Origin: JARROD01 sp037384225
GTDB lineage: Bacteria; Pseudomonadota; Gammaproteobacteria; Pseudomonadales; Cellvibrionaceae
Direction: 5' to 3'
NCBI GenBank assembly: GCA_037384225.1
Contig: JARROD010000221.1
Coordinates: forward strand, 1 to 15,387
Length of the DNA: 15,387 nucleotides
Of the stretch, positions 7,530 through 14,239 are shown piece after piece. The translations under genes and the position numbers were made by a program. The number at the start of each line of letters is the position of its first letter. The first letter of the stretch is position 1. Under the pieces are notes generated by a model. It searched no databases and was not told where the DNA came from. It was given only the letters and a program-made list of their open reading frames with translations.

Positions 7530-8108
7530 TTATTGGCGAATGCCTTCCAGATATAGATGCATTTCCACTTCGCGTGAAGCAGGGCCCAGGTCGTAATCGA
7601 TACCGAAATCTTTCAAGGTAATTGTGGTGTGGCCTTCAAATCCGCGGCGATAACCTCCCCAAGGGTCTTTGCCGGCGCCGATGTGATTGACATCTATAGT
7701 GATGGGCTTGGTCACCCCGTGCAACGTCAAATTACCTTTGAGAAGCGCTTTACCGCCTTCCAGGTTTTTAAAACTGGTGCTGACAAACTTGGCTTCAGGA
7801 AACTTCTCGACATTGAGAAAATCTTCGCCGCGCAGGTGTTTGTCGCGTTCGGCATGGTTGGAATCGACACTGGCGGTTTTAATGGTTACAGCTACGGTGG
7901 ACGCTTCCGGTTTGCTTTCATCGTAGCTGAAAGATCCATCGAAAGTGTTAAATCGGCCCAACAGCCAGCTGTAGCCCAGGTGTTTGATTTTAAACTGGAT
8001 AGCGGCGTGTGCGCCCTTGGAATCTATTTTGTAGTTTTCCGCCCAGGATGCCGAGCTGGCGCCCAGGGTGATGAAACAGGCTAAAAGGGCAATTGCTTTT
8101 TTGATCAT
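7530..8108 (-). CDS. yceI: YceI family periplasmic lipocalin-like protein
   Basis: 192 aa, matching E. coli YceI (191 aa). An N-terminal signal peptide ends at SWA/ENYKID (about residue 23). The YceI signatures follow: HAAIQFKIKHLGYSW, the FDGSFSYD strand, DKHLRGEDFLNVEKFPEA, and LTLHGVTKPITI. The fold is a lipocalin-like barrel that binds isoprenoid or other amphiphilic lipids in this family; the ligand here is unknown. AAGGAG sits six bases before the ATG. It follows a cytochrome b561 gene on the same strand, 136 bp away, the same arrangement as yceJ-yceI in E. coli. A strong terminator follows. Confidence 0.93.
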   Translation of the reverse strand: MIKKAIALLACFITLGASSASWAENYKIDSKGAHAAIQFKIKHLGYSWLLGRFNTFDGSFSYDESKPEASTVAVTIKTASVDSNHAERDKHLRGEDFLNVEKFPEAKFVSTSFKNLEGGKALLKGNLTLHGVTKPITIDVNHIGAGKDPWGGYRRGFEGHTTITLKDFGIDYDLGPASREVEMHLYLEGIRQ

Positions 8109-8244
8109 TCCTGACTCCTTAAGTATGTCAAGTTGTTTGGTTAAATAATTTTTTCAAGCGTCTCGATTGCATAACAGTAAATTATTTAAACGCAGTTTGT
8201 ATTTCAAACATGCTACTGCTTGGTATCTCTGATTTGTTAGTGGG

Positions 8245-8787
8245 TTATGGAAGCATACGCGAGAGTGTACCGTCCTTGGAAATAAACTGGTGTTTTAACG
8301 CGGCCAGCGCGTGGAAAACTACTAAGATAATTGTGGTTATTGCCAGGGTCCAGTGAATATCGCCAGCGTAGTCTTCCAAGTTATCAACACGGGTGATTAA
8401 AGCCGGTACTTCAAACCAGTTGAACACTTTAACGCTGCGACCGTCGGCGGTTGAGATCAGGTAGCCGCTGATGACGATTGCGATGAGCAATAGATACAGC
8501 GCCTTGTGCATCAGACTTGCGAGCCGGATTTCCCAGACTTTATGGGTGTCCAATGGCTGTGGCTGGGGTGTGGCCCAGCGCCAGATTATACGCAAGAGTA
8601 GTAATAGGGCGACAATTATACCTAGGCTGCGGTGTAAATCCGGTCCTTTACGGTACCAGGGGTCATAATAGGTGAGATCAGTCATATAAAGCCCCAGTGC
8701 GAACAGCCCGATAACCAATATCGCGATGATCCAGTGTAGCAAAATAGTAACCAGTCCATATTGTGTCTGTGTATTGCCCAATTTCAT
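8245..8787 (-). CDS. yceJ: cytochrome b561 (YceJ/CybB-like di-haem membrane protein)
   Basis: 180 aa, four transmembrane helices (roughly 12-34, 53-70, 95-112, 146-165). The likely haem ligands H18, H52, H145 and H159 keep the exact 34- and 14-residue spacings of E. coli CybB (H13/H47/H137/H151). The family passes electrons from membrane quinol. AGGAG lies six bases before the ATG. It is the first gene of a yceJ-yceI-like pair. Upstream (8788-9030) is a divergent, A/T-rich promoter region facing the patatin gene, in which I see no gene. Confidence 0.9.
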   Translation of the reverse strand: MKLGNTQTQYGLVTILLHWIIAILVIGLFALGLYMTDLTYYDPWYRKGPDLHRSLGIIVALLLLLRIIWRWATPQPQPLDTHKVWEIRLASLMHKALYLLLIAIVISGYLISTADGRSVKVFNWFEVPALITRVDNLEDYAGDIHWTLAITTIILVVFHALAALKHQFISKDGTLSRMLP

Positions 8788-9030
8788 TGAGTGCTCCTTT
8801 TTTTACAATACACATCATTTAACACTGCTGCACCGCTCATTATCACTGTCCACCCATTAAGCGGTTAAAGAATTATATGTTTGTTAGATCGAAAATAAAG
8901 TGCAAAATATCGACCTTATTCATCGAAAAAGGCGAATTGTAAGCCATGAACTCCAACATACACATAACACAAATGTATGTAAATATACCTAAATTTCAAC
9001 CAATAGGTTCCACTGGTGATTGTGGGTGAA

Positions 9031-9150
9031 ATGACAAATTTAATTCAGGTTGTGTGTCGGCTGCGAATATCCAGGATTTATTGTGTTGGCGCTCGCGTGC
9101 TTCTGCTGCTGTCGTGTTGCTGCCACTCGCTACTGTGGGCTGCCAGCACT
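9031..9150 (+). pseudogene. out-of-frame signal-peptide fragment of the patatin gene
   Basis: In a frame two bases off from the patatin frame, an ATG at 9031 (GTG at 9016 also possible) opens a text with basic residues followed by a hydrophobic run (ARVLLLLSCCCHSLLWAAS) that looks like a Sec signal peptide ending about 9150. In related PlpD-type proteins the signal peptide is followed by the patatin domain. Here the patatin frame resumes at about 9151-9164 in another frame. I read this as the original N-terminus separated by a small internal deletion. No strong Shine-Dalgarno is visible. Confidence 0.45.
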
Positions 9151-11245
9151 GAGTGTAACAAAGATGCTGGAGCAGCTGCGGGTGCCCGTCGATTATGTTA
9201 CTGGAACCAGTATGGGGGCGTTGGTTGGGGCTCTATATGCAACCGGCATGAGTGGCGATGAGTTGGAAAATACCCTTACCTCACTGAATTGGAACGAGGT
9301 GTTTGACGGCGAGCCGAAGCGTCGCGACAGCCCTTTCCGGCGCCGACGGGATGATGACCTGGGTATGTTCGGCCCCAAATTCGGTATTGGTAAGGGGTCA
9401 TCGCTGTTTCCGAACGGTGCTTCCAGTGGCCAAAATATCGCAACTCTGTTTCAAAATCTGGCCGCCCAACGGGTGCAGACGCGAAATTTTGATCAACTGC
9501 CAATTCCCTTTCGGGCGGTGGCCGCCGACATTGCGACCGGTGAGCAAGTGGTGTTGGATAAAGGTGATCTGGCACTGGCCATGCGCTCCAGCATGTCAAT
9601 TCCGGGTATATTTTCACCGATCGAATTAGATGGCCACCTCTTGGTGGACGGAGGGGTTGTTAACAATATTCCCATCGATGTCGCGCGTCAAATCGGGGCT
9701 GATATCATCATCGCCGTGGATGTCGGCTCACCGCTGACCGCGCGGGAAAACCTTACCAATCTGTTTTCCATTACCGAACAGTTATCGGGTTTTTTGGTGC
9801 GTAATAATTCAGAAGCTCAACTTGCCAGTGTGACCTCGCGGGATATCGTTATTATTCCTGAGTTGGGAACTGAGATTGGCTCGATCAGTTTTGACCGGGT
9901 CGCTGAAGCGATTCCTATCGGCTACCGGGCGGCGTCGCATGCTGGGGTACGGGATAAATTGGCGGCATTGGGTTTATCAAAACAAGCTTATCAGGCTTAC
10001 AAAAGCAGAATTAAAAACTGCAACACTGAGTTACCGGAAGTTGAGTTTGTGCGAATCGATAACAAGTCCCGGTTTGCAACGGAAGTGATTGAAAGCCACC
10101 TGCCCGAGCTGGTGGGGCGGCCGCTGGATTTGATTCAGATCGAGCGGGCGGTGGAGCAGGTGTATGCAATGGGGTTCCTGGAAATGGTCCACTATGAAAT
10201 TGTACGGGAAAACGGCCGCGCGGGACTGGTTCTTCATGTGGAACAGGATACCCGGGGAACTCAGTTTATTGAAACCGGGATGGATCTCGCCTTCGACGGT
10301 AGTGAAAGCAGTGCTAATGTGCGCGTATCCTTTTTGAAAACGGATGTGGACGATTTGGGATCGGAGTTTCGTGGGTTGCTGCAGCTCGGTGAGGAGCCCG
10401 GTTTTTTGCTTGAACTCTACAAGCCGGTTGACACCGCTCAGCGCTGGATCTTGTTGCCGCAAATCTGGGGTGAACGCCGGGACGTTAATGTTTTTGATGA
10501 GGAGGGCAATCGCCTCAGCCAGATACAGGCGGATCAGTTGGGGGCCTCTTTTTCCGTGGGGCACGAGATAGGCACAAGTGCCGCGGTTTTTACCGGTTTG
10601 TCCTGGACCTCCAGTTCAACCAGCGGGTTTGTCGGTGATCCGGGTTTTATCGGTACGGATTTCGATGTGGCCGAATACTTGTTCAGCGCCCAGTATGACA
10701 GTTCTGACGACCGCTATTTTCCCTCCAAAGGTACAGTGATTAATTTAAATTACACCAAAGCGGATGAAAGCCTGGGGGCTGAAACTGAGTTTGAGCAGGC
10801 TACCTTAGATATCACTCGGGCCTGGACCCGTTCGAGGAACACGCTCATTGCCAGTCTGCGCTACAACACAACGCTCGACGATAACGCTCCAGCCGAACGA
10901 TTGTTTCGCGGCGGTGGCTTTAACAACCTGTCCGGGTTGGAGGACAACCAGATCAGTGGCCAGCATTTTGGCAACCTGCTCATCAGTTACCGCTATGAGT
11001 TTGGGCGCACGGGTATTTTGCCGGCCTATATTGGCGCAACTCTGGAATACGGCAACGCGGCGGAGAATAGAGAGGATATTTTTGATGAAGGGTTATTAAA
11101 CGGCAATGTGTATTTTGGCTATCGCTCCCCTATTGGTCCTCTGTACTGGGGATACGGCCGTTCAGAGAATGGCCATGATCGGGTGTTTCTGCGCATTGGA
11201 ACTGTTTTTGGGCGTTCAGGTGTATCGCGCTCACAGTCGCGTTAG
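9050..11245 (+). CDS. patatin-like phospholipase with POTRA and outer-membrane barrel (PlpD-like), N-terminus damaged
   Basis: The frame is open for 731 codons from a TTG. Real homology begins only at about residue 37 (TKMLEQLRVP). Patatin parts present are the nucleophile elbow GTSMG (S54) and the catalytic DGG (D200 in LLVDGGVVNNIP). A POTRA-like domain follows at about 325-398, then a BamA/Omp85-type barrel to the end, with a RGGGFNNLSG-like motif. In type Vd (PlpD) proteins the barrel carries the lipase outwards. Missing is the glycine-rich oxyanion block (GGGxRG) that should precede the elbow by about 25-30 residues; residues 1-35 are not patatin-like. The likely signal peptide lies in another frame. 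As it stands the enzyme should be inactive and poorly exported. The C-terminus runs 11 residues beyond the barrel-type ending RIGTVF. Confidence 0.85.
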   Translation: MCVGCEYPGFIVLALACFCCCRVAATRYCGLPALSVTKMLEQLRVPVDYVTGTSMGALVGALYATGMSGDELENTLTSLNWNEVFDGEPKRRDSPFRRRRDDDLGMFGPKFGIGKGSSLFPNGASSGQNIATLFQNLAAQRVQTRNFDQLPIPFRAVAADIATGEQVVLDKGDLALAMRSSMSIPGIFSPIELDGHLLVDGGVVNNIPIDVARQIGADIIIAVDVGSPLTARENLTNLFSITEQLSGFLVRNNSEAQLASVTSRDIVIIPELGTEIGSISFDRVAEAIPIGYRAASHAGVRDKLAALGLSKQAYQAYKSRIKNCNTELPEVEFVRIDNKSRFATEVIESHLPELVGRPLDLIQIERAVEQVYAMGFLEMVHYEIVRENGRAGLVLHVEQDTRGTQFIETGMDLAFDGSESSANVRVSFLKTDVDDLGSEFRGLLQLGEEPGFLLELYKPVDTAQRWILLPQIWGERRDVNVFDEEGNRLSQIQADQLGASFSVGHEIGTSAAVFTGLSWTSSSTSGFVGDPGFIGTDFDVAEYLFSAQYDSSDDRYFPSKGTVINLNYTKADESLGAETEFEQATLDITRAWTRSRNTLIASLRYNTTLDDNAPAERLFRGGGFNNLSGLEDNQISGQHFGNLLISYRYEFGRTGILPAYIGATLEYGNAAENREDIFDEGLLNGNVYFGYRSPIGPLYWGYGRSENGHDRVFLRIGTVFGRSGVSRSQSR

Positions 11246-11270
11246 ACCGTGCACGGCCTTTAGACCCCCT

Positions 11271-11307
11271 CCCCGCGGCAACGCTGATTGGGCGTTTAAT
11301 GGCGGGG
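11271..11307. terminator. composite hairpin between convergent patatin and ferredoxin genes
   Basis: Outer arms CCCCGC (11271-11276) and GCGGGG (11302-11307) enclose inner arms AACGC (11280-11284) and GCGTT (11292-11296). It lies between the + strand patatin stop and the minus strand ferredoxin stop, so a shared terminator is likely, although T-runs are weak on both sides. Confidence 0.5.
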
Positions 11308-11318
11308 CAGGGCACTAG

Positions 11319-11639
11319 TTAGTATTGTGAACTGGGCAGGCGAACAATAAGGCCGTCCAGTTCTTCAGTGACTTCAATCTGACAGCTCAAACGGCTGGTT
11401 TGTTGTGGGTCGATTACCCCTTCGAGCATCTCCTTTTCAATTTCACTGGGTTCGCCGACTTTGTCCCACCAGGCTGGATCGACATAGCAGTGGCAGGTGG
11501 CGCAGGCGCAGGCGCCGCCGCATTCGGCCAAAATGCCATCGACCAAATTGTCGACAGCGCCCTGCATGACGGAATTTCCCGTGGGTACATCGATTTCGTA
11601 TTGCGCACCGTCTGCTTCGATATAGGTCACCATAGGCAT
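11319..11639 (-). CDS. adrenodoxin/putidaredoxin-type [2Fe-2S] ferredoxin
   Basis: 106 aa, the normal size. Cluster ligands follow the C-x5-C-x2-C...C pattern as C40, C46, C49 and C86 (motif ECGGACACATCHCYVDPAWW). The acidic helix after the cluster (GEPSEIEKEMLEG) is typical of P450-partner ferredoxins. It carries single electrons from an FAD reductase to an oxygenase, often a cytochrome P450. The matching reductase gene lies 111 bp upstream on the same strand, so they should form a redox pair. No P450 or Rieske oxygenase is in the window. A second ATG two codons downstream is a possible alternative start; AGGGGG lies upstream. Confidence 0.92.
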   Translation of the reverse strand: MPMVTYIEADGAQYEIDVPTGNSVMQGAVDNLVDGILAECGGACACATCHCYVDPAWWDKVGEPSEIEKEMLEGVIDPQQTSRLSCQIEVTEELDGLIVRLPSSQY

Positions 11640-11674
11640 AAGGTTACATCCCCCTTTTAGTCTTTCACTAAGGT

Positions 11675-11701
11675 TTAATTTTTAATCGCTTTGGGTATAT
11701 T
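11675..11701. repeat. probable decayed end of the right-hand hairpin element family
   Basis: CGCTTTGGGTATATT (11687-11701) is identical over 15 bp to the outer edge of the element copy at 15230, read on the other strand. The adjoining 12 bases toward 11675 match the terminal repeat at about 7 of 12 positions, with several differences being C-to-T. The rest of the element is not visible. It sits in the 111-bp gap between reductase and ferredoxin. A solo or eroded element end is the likely reading; a shared insertion target is the alternative. Confidence 0.45.
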
Positions 11702-11750
11702 GTTCAACGTTTGTTCGGCGATTGTAGTACCTGCATAAACGTAAAGCCTA

Positions 11751-13016
11751 TCAGCTTCTTAGTAGTGATTTCAGCTCGAAGCTCTCATCGGCCAGTTGTT
11801 CTGGAGTAACGGGCAGATTTTTGCTTAGCAGTTGCTTGGCGAGCATAAACTCTTTGGGGCGGTTTACACAATCCGCCGCCAACAGTATGCCGGCTCGCAA
11901 ATACCAGGCGACAAACCCCCGTCCAGTCTGGTTGTCGCCCCTGAGTACGACCTTGTCATAGCCTTGATTGAAGCCTGCGATCTGAAGTTTCATATCGTAC
12001 TGATCAGACCAGAACCAGGGCAGGCTGCAGTAGGGCTTTTGCTTGCCACAGATCGAGGCGGCGGCGGTTTTTGCCTGGTCGGTGGCATTGGGTACCGACT
12101 CTAGTCGCAGGCGGTATCCCAGCAGTTTGTTGGGGTGATTGGTGCAATCGCCGGCGGCAACGATATGGGGGTCTTCGGTGCGGGCGAGTTCGTCCACCAC
12201 AATGCCGTTGTCGACGGCGAGCCCGGCCGTTTCGGCCAGTTCGGTGTTGGGTACAACGCCGACGCCAATAATCACAAGGTCGGCGTCGTAACGGGTGTTA
12301 TCCGTGCAGAGGACCTGTTGTACACGAGGTGTTAGTACACGAGGTGTTAGTTCATGTGCTGTTTGTGCCTGAGGATCAGCTTCAATGGCGCCGACGACCT
12401 TCCCGGTTTCAATACGAACGCCTTCTTCCGCGTGAACACGGGTGTAAAATTCAGAAACCTCGGATGCGGCAACCCGCTGTAAAACCCTATCCATCATTTC
12501 CACCACAGTGACCTGTAATCCGAGCTTTTTGAGAACGGCCGCTGTCTCCAGACCGATATAACCACCACCGATGATTACGGCGCGGGCATGGGGGTGGATG
12601 TCGGCTTTGATGGCTTCTACATCCTGAATATTACGTAGGTAATGTACTCCTGCGAGTCCGGCGCCGATGGGCATTTTGCGCACTCTCGAACCCGTGCACA
12701 AGGCGAGCTTGTCGTAGGCCAGTTGTTCTCCATCGTGCAGCCTTATGGTCTTCTCTGTAGGTTGAATCGACTCGACCCGCGTTGAAAGCCTGAAATGAAT
12801 ATTGTGTTTTTCGTAAATCGCTTCGGGACGGATCAGTATTTCGCTGAGGTTTTTCTCTCCCGCCAACAGCGCTTTGGACAATGGTGGGCGGTGGTAGGGG
12901 ATGTAAGGTTCATCACTGATAATTAGAATGTTTCCCTCCCACCCCTCCTGGCGCAGGCTTGGGGCCAGTTGGGCGGCTGCGTGGCCGGCACCTACGACAA
13001 TGCAAGTCTGAGTCAT
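11751..13016 (-). CDS. FAD-dependent ferredoxin reductase (putidaredoxin reductase-like)
   Basis: 421 aa, the family's usual length. It moves electrons from NAD(P)H through FAD to a [2Fe-2S] ferredoxin. Visible are the N-terminal FAD dinucleotide motif VVGAGHAA (8-14), the RPPLSK segment (43-48), the NAD(P)-binding GGGYIGLE (150-157), the second FAD motif HIVAAGDCTNHP (284-295) and a C-terminal dimer/interface domain with WFWSDQYD. The ATG is preceded by AAAGG at about seven bases. An exact 15-bp duplication at 12322-12351 gives LTPRV twice (residues 223-232). The gene follows the TetR gene by 162 bp and precedes the ferredoxin gene, so it is probably co-regulated. Confidence 0.92.
   Translation of the reverse strand: MTQTCIVVGAGHAAAQLAPSLRQEGWEGNILIISDEPYIPYHRPPLSKALLAGEKNLSEILIRPEAIYEKHNIHFRLSTRVESIQPTEKTIRLHDGEQLAYDKLALCTGSRVRKMPIGAGLAGVHYLRNIQDVEAIKADIHPHARAVIIGGGYIGLETAAVLKKLGLQVTVVEMMDRVLQRVAASEVSEFYTRVHAEEGVRIETGKVVGAIEADPQAQTAHELTPRVLTPRVQQVLCTDNTRYDADLVIIGVGVVPNTELAETAGLAVDNGIVVDELARTEDPHIVAAGDCTNHPNKLLGYRLRLESVPNATDQAKTAAASICGKQKPYCSLPWFWSDQYDMKLQIAGFNQGYDKVVLRGDNQTGRGFVAWYLRAGILLAADCVNRPKEFMLAKQLLSKNLPVTPEQLADESFELKSLLRS
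12322..12351. repeat. perfect 15-bp in-frame tandem duplication inside the reductase gene
   Basis: The unit ACACGAGGTGTTAGT occurs twice without a mismatch and encodes a doubled LTPRV in a surface-like loop before the RYDADLVIIGVG strand. Exact identity suggests a recent slippage event. The frame is kept. Confidence 0.9.
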
Positions 13017-13042
13017 TTAACAACCTTTACTCTTTTTGTGGG

Positions 13043-13067
13043 ATTATATAGTTATCGGTGTGATACT
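13043..13067 (-). promoter_or_regulatory. candidate promoter -10 and small dyad upstream of the reductase gene
   Basis: On the minus strand TATAAT (13048-13043) lies about 27 bp before the reductase ATG. Next to it TATC/GATA half-sites (13053-13056 and 13062-13065) make a small dyad that could be bound by the upstream TetR regulator. No good -35 is visible and the dyad arms are only 4 bp, so this is tentative. Confidence 0.3.
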
Positions 13068-13178
13068 ACCATCCAAAATGCGAAGGGGGTATTAGCGCCC
13101 GCGCGAGCATCGCATTTAGCCATCAACGCGTGCTGCAAAGCCAATGGGTGCAGTGCTAAGGACCGTGCACGATCGATC

Positions 13179-13901
13179 CTAAATACCCATCTCTGTGGGA
13201 GCGATCAGCTTATTGCAGGCAGAGACAACAAAGTCCGCGTAAATATCGGCACTGGTACCGTCTTTGAGAAAACGCCAGCGTTTCAAATACCAGTTTTGCA
13301 CCAGAGAGAGCGCGGCTAGAGCGATCAGTCTGGTATTTAGGCGACAATCCACCAGGCCTTGCTCCTGCCCCAGTTCAATAACACTTTGAATGATACTCAC
13401 GTCACGCATCTCCATTCCCTTGGCGACTTCCTTTTGTTTTCTGGTCATGCTTTTGGTTTCCATGTAGACAAATTGATACCAGGGTAAAAACACGTCTCCC
13501 ATGTATATATAAACCCGCAGTATCGTTTCAAGCCGTGGTCGCACAGCGTTGATGCCTTCGATAAAGGACAGGCCGAGGTTGACCATGTCGTTATCCATAA
13601 AGACTTCAATCATCTGCGCCAATTCTTCCTTGGAGCCGATGTAATTGTAGAGGCCGCCCATGCTGATACCGGTCTCGCGGCTTAAATCGCGCAGACTCAT
13701 CGCGTGAAAACTCTGTTTGCTGGATAGTGAAAAGGTGGCATTGAAAATTTTTTCGAGATTGGGGACAGCGATCTCTTCGCGCTGTACCTGAATCTGATTG
13801 GCAAATGTAGTAAACACCAGCCGGTAAATAGTGTTCTGGTTATAGGGCAGTGCCCGCTCGAATGATGCGAGGGACAGGTCTTGGGGCCATGGTGCAATCA
13901 T
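13179..13901 (-). CDS. TetR/AcrR family transcriptional regulator
   Basis: 240 aa. The helix-turn-helix DNA-binding domain is at about 48-95, with the recognition region SLRDLSRETGISMGGLYNYIGSKEEL typical of TetR proteins. The helical ligand/dimer domain follows to the end. The ~45 residues before the HTH are longer than usual, but they read like real protein through IAVPNLEKIF, so the upstream ATG is kept. It lies upstream of and on the same strand as the reductase-ferredoxin pair and points away from the MDR oxidoreductase, so it may control either or both. A dyad GTTTC-TC-GAAAC at 13986-13997 in its upstream region is a candidate operator. A hairpin element begins about 133 bp upstream of its start. 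The ligand is unknown. Confidence 0.9.
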   Translation of the reverse strand: MIAPWPQDLSLASFERALPYNQNTIYRLVFTTFANQIQVQREEIAVPNLEKIFNATFSLSSKQSFHAMSLRDLSRETGISMGGLYNYIGSKEELAQMIEVFMDNDMVNLGLSFIEGINAVRPRLETILRVYIYMGDVFLPWYQFVYMETKSMTRKQKEVAKGMEMRDVSIIQSVIELGQEQGLVDCRLNTRLIALAALSLVQNWYLKRWRFLKDGTSADIYADFVVSACNKLIAPTEMGI

Positions 13902-14033
13902 AATCTGTGAGTTTTACTCGCCAAAATGTGTTGCGGGTGAATATAACCCAGTCGTCGCCTGTTCGCCATGTGATGTTGAAAATACGTTTCTCGAAACTTC
14001 TTAATTGATGCAACAAAGACGGGATCAAGATTG

Positions 14034-14239
14034 TATACCCAAAGCGTTTGAGATTTAGGTGCACAGAGCACGCCCCTTTTTGTCCCTGGCCGCGTTGCTC
14101 CGTCCAGCCGCTCCAGGTATTCGCGGCGCTAGCGCCCTCACATGGGGCCTGCCATGCAGCGTCGTCGCGCCCCCTGCTATTAAAAGAAGGGGGAACAAAA
14201 ATTGACGCACTCTGCACACCTAAATCTCAAACGCTTTGG
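14034..14239 (-). mobile_element. hairpin repeat element copy 1 (MITE-like, structured)
   Basis: The perfect terminal inverted repeat CAAAGCGTTTGAGATTTAGG starts at 14040; its complement ends at 14238, with CC/GG pairing one base further out. TATAC precedes it on the left. Inward, pairing continues to about 14086/14192 (i pairs with 28278 minus i). The mismatches at 14062, 14063, 14069, 14070, 14073 and 14084 become G-U pairs on the minus strand only; TT opposite CC at 14202-14203 is the one internal mismatch. An inner hairpin CATGG/CCATG lies at 14141-14156, plus a 12-bp palindrome at 14125-14136. It is the same family as the copy at 15230 in opposite orientation, with a ~33-bp extra inner segment. 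The right end lacks the TATAC edge and runs straight into the MDR reading frame. No transposase is encoded. Confidence 0.85.
14184..14204 (+). promoter_or_regulatory. element-borne Shine-Dalgarno-like site and TTG start of the MDR gene
   Basis: AAGAAGGGGG ends about eight to nine bases before TTG at 14202, all inside hairpin element copy 1. This would make the repeat the source of the translation start. Alternative in-frame TTG codons just outside the element are at 14244 and 14250 but have no visible ribosome site. Confidence 0.5.

Noticed and set aside
9016..9261. The 81-codon plus-strand frame as an independent small protein
   Set aside because: Only its signal-peptide-like first part makes sense; after about 9150 it is the wrong frame of the patatin domain. 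Kept as a fragment of the damaged patatin gene.
13148..13171. GTGCA/TGCAC inverted repeat and CGTGCACG palindrome after the TetR stop, as a terminator
   Set aside because: Arms are short, with no T-run and no stable stem of useful length.
13840..14217. A 125-codon minus-strand open frame overlapping the TetR start and element copy 1
   Set aside because: Its first ~60 codons are the repeat element itself and the rest runs through the TetR upstream region into the TetR gene in another frame. Treated as a by-product of the element's open ends.
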